Positions 56,422 through 64,000 of a stretch of 64,000 nucleotides of DNA are shown one piece after another; positions within the stretch are counted from its first letter, which is position 1; each line of letters opens with the position of its first letter. A program made the position numbers and the translations under genes. The notes under the pieces are model-generated. The model ran no database searches. It was not told the DNA's origin and saw nothing but the letters and a program-made list of their open reading frames with translations. The DNA is from Lineus longissimus (lineage: Eukaryota; Nemertea; Pilidiophora; Heteronemertea; Lineidae), in the NCBI RefSeq assembly GCF_910592395.1, contig NC_088310.1:13897501-13961500 (forward strand), in the 5' to 3' direction.

Positions 56422-59143
56422 ACAAGAGGCCCAAGGGCCTGGCGCTCAGCTGGATGACCTAATAACATAGGACTGAGGGTGTAAAGTAGTAAATGTCAGC
56501 TTTATACTACTGTTTGAAGGTCAAGAGAACATGTTATACCACTAAAATTTCCAATGCAGAGCTGCCAGCTGGATGAAACATGATTGAACTAATCAGCCAT
56601 GGTATGTAAATATTACAGGAGGCAACGGAAGATATCTCTAGTTCAGTATGTTGTATCGGTAGCTTTACAGAAAAGAAGTGTCAGAGAGGATGAGACTTCT
56701 CCATAGACAACTGTGGTATGTCCAGGCTGGGTTGTACAGCACAAGGATACAAAATGCTGTCTGTAATTGAGAGGTATCCTGATTTAACAGAGGTCAAAAT
56801 AAATAGAAATTACCAGTTTGGGACTAACACCACTGTCTTTTTTTTTAATAAGGTAGAGATTACAGGAGTCAACAAAATTAATTTTATTGAGAGAAATTGA
56901 CCTGTCCTGCAGGTGATTGGAATTTACAATACAAAGGGTTGTTTTTCATGACATTGTGCTCTACTGCATATCCCAAGTGAGTCTATCGGGAACCAATCTA
57001 TCCTTGGCACAGACAGGTTCAAATTGGCTATATCTTGAATAGATTGAATTGCGATGAAAATCTAATGCAATAAAGGAGCAATATCGAAGAGACAAATTAA
57101 TCAGACCAATTGTCCACAGACTTGGACCCTGAAATGGCGTGATGTATGCATGCATATAAAAGTATATCGTTTGGTCTGATAGAGATGATGAGGCAAGGTC
57201 AATATGCCTTGTTCCTTAGTCAGCAATATGCCCCTTTTTATACGGAGAAGAAGGAGAACCCAGATAGGCCTTCACATGTCGGCTCCCAAATGGCTCGAAC
57301 CAACTGTACTATCATCACTACTATATATTTAAAATGCGTGCTCCTCCTACATGTAGCAATGTCTTGGCCAAAAAGGCAATTAGTCGACAGGCAAGCTAGA
57401 AGTTCAGCACCGTGAGCAGCTCCTTGGTAAGGCCATGTCAGGGTCCGCGCGCCTCTTCAGATACATCAAGTATTGAAAGCTGTGGTGAGCACATAAATAG
57501 ACCATGGTCACCTTAATTTGAAAATCCCTTCATAATTAAGGGCTACCTCATGACCTCTGACTAAAACAGCACCCATAAACAATAGACAACCAATTTGACC
57601 CCAGCTCCTAACTGCGGGAAAACACAAGTCCAGCAACCAAAAGTACCAAAAATACATTTTTGTTTACATTTGAACTGCATACATGCGTTTGTTTACAATT
57701 TCATTTCCCGCGAAATCTCGAAAATCCGGTGACCTGCAATCGTGGATTGAAAATAACATTAACCTGGGTTCAGCAGGTCAGCAGGTATACCGGCAGTTCC
57801 AATCATCCCCCTACAGCCAGCTGTTCAAAAGGTAATGTTATTCACCCCACAGGGAGTGCAGGTGATTGATTAAGCCCCCGCATAACTTAACAGCAATGGC
57901 TTGGCTTCTATTGTGTGAGTGGTAAGGAGAACTGACAGTTTTTTTATGGGAGTAACATTATTGTGTTGCTTAAAACGTCTACTTTTTACTCATGTAAGAA
58001 TCGTAGTACTATTACTAACTTCAAATTATTTTCCGGTTATGATAACACAACACGCATCTTCATGATCATGATCTTTCTCAAACTAACTGAATGACCTAAT
58101 CTCCTTGGACGCACAACTACATATCAATCCGCCCCGACGATCGACACATCCATTCGATTCGATAACACTCGATACAGTTTGATAAATAAACAAAGTTTTC
58201 ACGCTTTTAGCTGTCAACATCAATGGCTATAATATACTCCTGCAGAATAGTAGAACTAATAGAACTAATTTCCAAAGTTTCCAATAGTTTGAACACAAAT
58301 CAGAACATCACCCATCAGCTGGACTCAGATCTGCATAAATTACGATAAATAATGAGGTTGTCGCTTCAATTTCGCAAAGAAAGTTGACTCCATTCGAAGG
58401 TTGTTTTGACCAAATTCTGTTGAACTCATCGTTATGAGGGCATTTGAACACATTCTCGTTGATCTTTTCTATAAACGTGTGAAGTGTCGTACCAAAATAC
58501 ATTTCCGTAAAGGCTTGAATAAGAAAATTTGTTAATTACAAAATCATCGCTCCGGTAGAAATAAAAAGGTCACCGTCATTTTCATACTCCAGGTAACCTC
58601 GACCGCGTAGTGGAGGGTCGAGCCGCCTCGTCAATTTACCCAAGACGAGCCGTTCATACAGTGGATGCACTGGCAATACCAGCAGTCTGGTATTCCCTGG
58701 TTCGAGGTTAGTTCGCGGCGGGAAATTTAAAGCGGAAACATCCGAGGTCAAACAACAGTTTTGCTCACTACCGCCAACTGGTGATATAAATCGACACTAA
58801 TCTATTTTATATCAAAATTTCTGTATCATGAAGACCTTTTCAACTTTATTTCAAGCTTTTATCTACTGCTATAGAGCGTCAAAAAATTGTTTTTTCATTT
58901 ACGCATTTTGTCCCCGGGGGAGCTGAATTTGAGTCGAATCGCCCAAATTTTTTTCCGTAAGCAACATTTTCTGCAGTGTTTATAAGCAAGACTAGATTTG
59001 AAGCACCTTGGTTGTACGCTTACAAAATGCCCAACTTTGTCTACAGATGGCTAGATGGAAGGATGGGTGGAAGGATGGAAGGACGAACACCAATCGAATA
59101 GCTATTTGACTAGCTCCGCTGACTTTGTCAGCTGAGCTAAAAA
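56422..59143 (+). mobile_element. Family B Helentron-like element, copy 2
   Basis: 5' CAAGAGGCCCAAGGGCC, then GCTCAGCTGG; 3' GCTGACTTTGTCAGCTGAGC, then TAAAAA. Its body aligns with copy 1 at 40495-45300 but lacks the LINE, the solo LTR and the 860-bp segment 43925-44785. It has its own insert of about 115 bp (about 58599-58715) ending CCTGGTTCGAGGTT, which resembles a pol III B box. A GGAAGGAT-type microsatellite precedes the hairpin. It contains the intact 89-codon frame at 57146-57415. Confidence 0.85.
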
Positions 59144-59284
59144 TACATCAGGAATGCTTCCGAAAACACCCGCGGCCAGCTTCGTGACGCCGGAGTTATC
59201 AACAGTGTAGCAATGCGTCACAACCAACGTAACGTCGCCACAACAAGTACAGTAGCCAGCGACGTCAGACCTGTCACTTGAACA

Positions 59285-61017
59285 ACAAGAGGCCCAAGGG
59301 CCTGGCGCTCAGCTGAGTTAATATCATTAATATCTTCCCGGTGTTTAGTTCATTATGCATGAAAATGGCATGCTCCATGGTATTTGATATCCTTTTGCGT
59401 TCACTACGGTACCAACGTTTTTGGTTGACATAATTATGCCACTGTTCATTCCTCAATCCTGATCATAATTCGGGTGAAATCATTGTATGAAAATATTTAC
59501 CGTAACATGAAGTTTATGCCATGAATGAGGATACTCATTGTCATAGCCTCGTTTACAAGTATGAAGTATTTTCCCGCGAATATTCAAAACTGCTTGGCTC
59601 CTTGCCAGTTAAATAACATGTGACTATACACAAAATAGAAAACTTTGATGGAAATTGTAAATCATTTTTTTATCTATCAGGGGAAAACAAGCTGATGATG
59701 ATCAAGTAAATCATTCATGAGAAATCGTTTTGTTGCTGAAGCTTGCATGACGAAGTTAATGCTAAACCTTTTCTTGTGCTCTACTGCGCCACAGTAGTTT
59801 TCTATTAAGACCAGCGATGACGTCATTTCTGGTGATTCCCTACGTTGTCCAATGAGCGCTTTTTAAAATGTGCCATTTGGTATTGTACAGTATGCATTGT
59901 ATTTTTTCAGCGCTGCCAGTTGCCGAACAGAATGCCGTACTCCCTCAATTTCCAATCAATTTTTATGGGAGTGACATTATTGTATTGCTTAGAATGTCTA
60001 CTTTTTACTCATGAAAGAATCGTAGAACTAAAACTTAATAGGCGAACAGAATCATGCTGATTTACTGCACATACTGTGGGAATTCTCCACTTCAAAATAC
60101 ATCAGCGATGTCATCGCGAACAGAGCATGCTCTTCCGATATCGTTTTCACAGAAATGTGGCCAAATTTTCAAGAACTAATTTCTGAAAGTAGTCCCTAAA
60201 GACCTTATGACTACCACTGAAATGAACTAGTGATAATATCGCCTACCAGACTACTTTTTAAGCAGAAAATTGGGTTCCTTCCCGCGGTACGACCGTAGTA
60301 CCAGCCTGTAGGCGTAGCGGGCCATCGTCATCGAGCTGAGTACTCATTGAGCTCCAAGATTATTGCACATGGCGTCAACATGCCGCCATTTTGTCTCCGC
60401 TTCGGTATTTCGCAGGCCGCTTATAATGCACCTTCTCAATTAAAACCAACATAATAAGGCCTTACATCGTTGATTGAATAGGAACACCACACAAAACACA
60501 ATAAAGTGGGGGTACAATCGATTACGAAGCTGAAGTGAACAGTGATTTATTCCTGGAGCTACTGCTGCTTTGTTGTGTAGCTGCCATGTTTTGAGAACTG
60601 GCAAATAGGAGACTTCATTGATGGCTGACGTCATCGGGCGAGAATTTGAATCGGCAGAAATAATTAAAAGGCAGGTAGCGCCCTCTCCTGTTAAAGTTTG
60701 AACTTTTTCTCAATAAAATAGTTTTTCAAGAATTTTATCTTAATATTAAAGCATATTTCCACTAATTCTGCTGCTCCTAGGCCGATATAGGCCAGTTTCC
60801 TTCATGCGCTCTCACTCGCAGGAAGTACTTCGAATGGCGAGAAATTTTGTTTTGAAAGTAGAGTTTGACCAAAAGTATCCAGAAATGCAAAATTGAAGTC
60901 TCTAGGTCTTACGGTTACAAAATGTGCACCATGGGTTTAACGGACGGACGGACTGACAGACGGCCCCACAGACGGACGCCACTGAGCAGCTCATTTGACA
61001 AGCTCAGCTGACTTTGT
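59285..61017 (+). mobile_element. Family B-type element, copy 3, truncated 3' end
   Basis: 5' ACAAGAGGCCCAAGGGCC, then GCTCAGCTGAG. The body shares the block TTTTTATGGGAGTGACATT (59963) with copies 1 and 2 but is otherwise different. Near the 3' end are CGGACGGACGGACTGACAG and AGCTCAGCTGACTTTGTT, where the hairpin's second arm is missing. Several short ORFs inside have no recognised domain. Confidence 0.65.
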
Positions 61018-61675
61018 TCAAACCATCCGACAATTCACATCGTAACCCCACTGATGGAGCCTATGCGATGCAAAATAAATGAGGCGAAACGCGTCTGGAG
61101 GTCTATTTAAAAGTATCTATGCTTTAAGGAACTGTACACAGTGCCGCCTGTTCCCATATTTTCATACATAAACATGCTGAAACCTTCCAGGGAACTACAA
61201 ATAATGTAAATTAAATCTTCAGGAGCTAAAGGGCTAATGATATGGACAATACATTGAATACGCTGCAGCCACCTGGAACAGGGTTACATATTGGGGGAAT
61301 TTCTGCCTCGCTATGCCAAGCTCCTCAACCCTACAAACATAGGTTGATGAAGACTAATAAAGCTACTTTCTAGTAAGAAAACATCAAACATACACTTGCA
61401 CACTTTCCAGGTCGAGGTTTGAATATTGCATTTTAAGTTTAAAACAAGCACAACATTGTAGATGAGAGAAAGTGTGTGGCAGAAATTTTCCCTGATTGGT
61501 AAAGGATGGTGAAATTGGTGGCAACTTAGTTACGCTGAAAATAAGAGCTGTCCATACGAATTTTTGTCCGAAGTGGACCTCATTTTTGCAAAGAAATTGA
61601 GCTAATGGCCTTATGAAAAATTCAACTGAACACCTACTTCAACCTATTTGTGATAGATGCAACGGGTTGGTTATG
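61018..61675. other. No recognisable feature
   Basis: AT-rich non-coding DNA without clear repeats or exons. Confidence 0.5.
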
Positions 61676-61679
61676 TTAA

Positions 61680-62014
61680 AGGGAACTTGAACCGCCGAGC
61701 GATTTATTCAACTTTTCGACTTTAACCGCCCGAGAAAGTCAACCTTCCAACTTCCTATTCGAGTTCAGATTTGTAGCTCCGCCCCCAGTGCCCGAGCATG
61801 CGCAGTTCAATTTGTTATTATCGAGAATCATGTGAGAATCACGTGAGTCATGCGATCTTTCATTCATGAATTTTCGTAGTAAATTCCATAGTAGTGACGT
61901 CACTGAATGATTGACAGCTAGGGACCATATTTCATTCATGCCTCGTTCTGATCACCCGATACGCGGGAAATGAAAACTAGGTCACACGAACTGGCTTGGC
62001 GGTTCCAGTTCCCT
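61680..62014. mobile_element. TTAA-flanked MITE (PiggyBac/Kolobok type)
   Basis: The left end AGGGAACTTGAACCGCC is inverted at the right end (GGCGGTTCCAGTTCCCT). TTAA flanks both sides (61676-61679 and 62015-62018). 335 bp with no coding content. TTAA duplications are made by PiggyBac and Kolobok; the AGGG start fits Kolobok better, which is inference. Confidence 0.8.
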
Positions 62015-62104
62015 TTAATACGTTCAGCATACCTTGTGATCTTGTCACTGAATAAAGTTGGAGGATTTCAACGGAGTTCAAGTTCAATGGCTTTGGGAAC
62101 ATGG

Positions 62105-64000
62105 TGATATACTGTTTGAGACCAGTCCTGTCTGAGCATGTTCGTCAGTTGTTCTCACGCAACATTGTTTTCTTCAAGGTGATACAGCACATCAGTCTTG
62201 TTTGAGCATCCACTGGAATAGTTCTCAAGCGACTTTGTTTTCTTCAAGGTGATAAAGAACATCAGTCCTGTTGGAGCATCTCACTGGACTAGTTCTCATG
62301 CGACTTTGTTTTCTTCAAGGTGATAAAGAACATCAGTCCTGTTGGAGCACCCACTGGACTAGTTCTCATGCGACTTTGTTTTCTTCAAGGTGATAAAGAA
62401 CATCAGTCCTGTTGGAGCATCTCACTGGACTAGTTCTCATGCAACTTTGTTTTCTTCAAGGTGATAAAGAACATCAGTCCTGTTGGAGCACCCACTGGAC
62501 TAGTTCTCATGCGACTTTGTTTTCTTCAAGGTGATAAAGAACATCAGTCCTGTTGGAGCACCCACTGGACTAGTTCTCATGCGACTTTGTTTTCTTCAAG
62601 GTGATAAAGAACATCAGTCCTGTTGGAGCATCTCACTGGACTAGTTCTCATGCGACTTTGTTTTCTTCAAGGTGATAAAGAACATCAGTCCTGTTGGAGC
62701 ACCCACTGGACTAGTTCTCATGCGACTTTGTTTTCTTCAAGGTGATAAAGAACATCAGTCCTGTTGGAGCATCTCACTGGACTAGTTCTCATGCGACTTT
62801 GTTTTCTTCAAGGTGATAAAGAACATCAGTCCTGTTGGAGCACCCACTGGACTAGTTCTCATGCGACTTTGTTTTCTTCAAGGTGATAAAGAACATCAGT
62901 CCTGTTGGAGCATCTCACTGGACTAGTTCTCATGCGACTTTGTTTTCTTCAAGGTGATAAAGAACATCAGTCCTGTTGGAGCATCCACTGGACTAGTTCT
63001 CATGCGACTTTGTTTTCTTCAAAGGTGATGAAGAACATCAGTCCTGTTGGAGCATCTCACTGAACTAGTTCTCATGAGATGTTGTTTTCTTTAAGGCGAT
63101 ACTGCAGATCTGTCCTATCGGACCATCACACTGGACTTGTTCTTGGGCAACGTTGTTATCTTCCAACTGATACTGCATATCAGTCCTGTCGGAACATCTC
63201 ACTCAGCTTGTTCTTGAGCAACGTTAATTGCTCTCTTCTGACTAATAGAGATACTGCACATCAGTCCTGTCAGAGCATCTCACTGTAACTTGTTCTTGGG
63301 CAACGTTGTTCTCTTCCAACTGATACTGCACATCAGTCCTGTTGGAACATCTCACTGGACTTGCACTCGGGCAATGTTGTTCTATTCCAACTGATAGAGA
63401 TACTGCACATCAGTCCTATTGGAACATCTCACTGGACTTGCACTCGGGCAATGTTGTTCTATTCCAACTGATAGAGATACAGCACATCAGTCCTGGTGGA
63501 ACATCTCACTAGACCTGTCCTTGGGCAATGTTGTTCTCTTCCAACTAATAGAGATACTGGATATCAGTCCTGTCAGAGCATCTCACTGGACTTGTTCTCG
63601 GGCAACATTGTTCTCTTCCAACTAATAGAGATACTAGACATGAGTCCTTGTGGAAAATCTCATTGGACCTGTTCTCGGGGAATGTTATTCTTTTACAACT
63701 GATACTGCACATCAGTCCTGTCAGAACATCTCACTGGACTTGTTCTCGGGCAACATTGTTCTCTTCCAACTAATAGAGATACTAGACATCAGTCCTTGTG
63801 GAACATCTCACTGGACTTGTTCTTGGGCAATGTTGTTCTCTTCCAACTGATAGAGATACTGGACATCAGTCCTGTCAGAGCATCTCACTGGACTTGTTCT
63901 CGGCCAACATTGTTCTCTTCCAACTAATAGAGATACTGCACATCAGTCCTTGTGGAACATCTCACTGGACTTTTTCTCGGGGAATGTTGTTCTCTTACAA
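62105..64000. repeat. Minisatellite, 70/71-bp units then 77-bp units
   Basis: From about 62200 to 63090 the unit is 70 or 71 bp (ACATCAGTCCTGTTGGAGCA, then GTTCTCATGCGACTTTG). Two variants (CATCTCACTGG and CACCCACTGG) mostly alternate, giving a 141-bp higher-order period. From about 63100 to the window end the units are about 77 bp and more diverged, with GATAGAGATACTG added. The ORFs seen across it are repeat translations. The array continues beyond the window. Confidence 0.9.

Noticed and set aside
58599-58715. tRNA-derived SINE suggested by the B-box-like GGTTCGAGGTT
   Set aside because: No convincing A box, no cloverleaf and no target duplication; kept only as an insert within family B copy 2.
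63079-63850. Series of 66-69-codon frames
   Set aside because: They follow the 77-bp minisatellite unit and its repeats; no independent coding evidence.

Overview
The window is eukaryotic genomic DNA, most likely from a marine invertebrate. It has long non-coding stretches, GT-AG split genes, many transposable-element families and long tandem arrays, and no operons or ribosome-binding sites. The repeat style (tandem-module elements with a microsatellite next to a 3' hairpin, as described for bivalve 'pearl'-type elements and Drosophila DINE-1/Helentron relatives) fits a mollusc or another lophotrochozoan, but a basal deuterostome cannot be excluded. Species assignment is inference.

Host coding content is sparse. 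The clearest is the 3' end of a minus-strand gene (exons 27968-27604 and 25932-25783). Weaker candidates are two short plus-strand exons (8474-8510 and 13368-13440), an open 3' coding end at 1-237, and a first-exon-like ORF at 53523-53213 (minus) whose 5' part lies in a 1434-bp tandem duplication.

The best-preserved mobile element is a complete PIF/Harbinger DNA transposon at 30428-35912. It has terminal inverted repeats, a CTG target duplication, a three-exon Myb/SANT-like gene on plus and a two-exon DDE transposase on minus, in convergent arrangement. A 348-bp near-palindromic element sits between the two genes.

The dominant repeats are Helentron/DINE-1-like non-autonomous elements (3684-5616, 16024-17146, 37501-37823, 40495-45554, 39554-45974, 56422-59143, plus fragments). 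Each family has a small 5' palindrome, a family-specific 8-11 nt motif, a long body often made of tandem modules, usually a microsatellite, and a 3' hairpin carrying the exact complement of the 5' motif, followed by an A-run. One copy contains about 800 bp of an almost uniform GGACGAC heptamer. At 39.2-46.4 kb these elements are nested: family G is split by family E, E by family B, and B by both a 5'-truncated LINE and a solo LTR.

Other elements include a MULE-like element with a 9-bp target duplication (9052-9591), a TTAA-flanked MITE (61680-62014), a TTA-flanked element (2577-3301), a long foldback element (731-2128), TA-flanked mariner-type MITEs, a decayed multi-exon transposase-like gene (22.5-24.8 kb) and a Ty3/gypsy integrase fragment (47.9-48.5 kb). 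Two recent tandem duplications lie at 49.5-51.1 kb and 53.3-56.2 kb. The window ends inside a 70/71-bp then 77-bp minisatellite.
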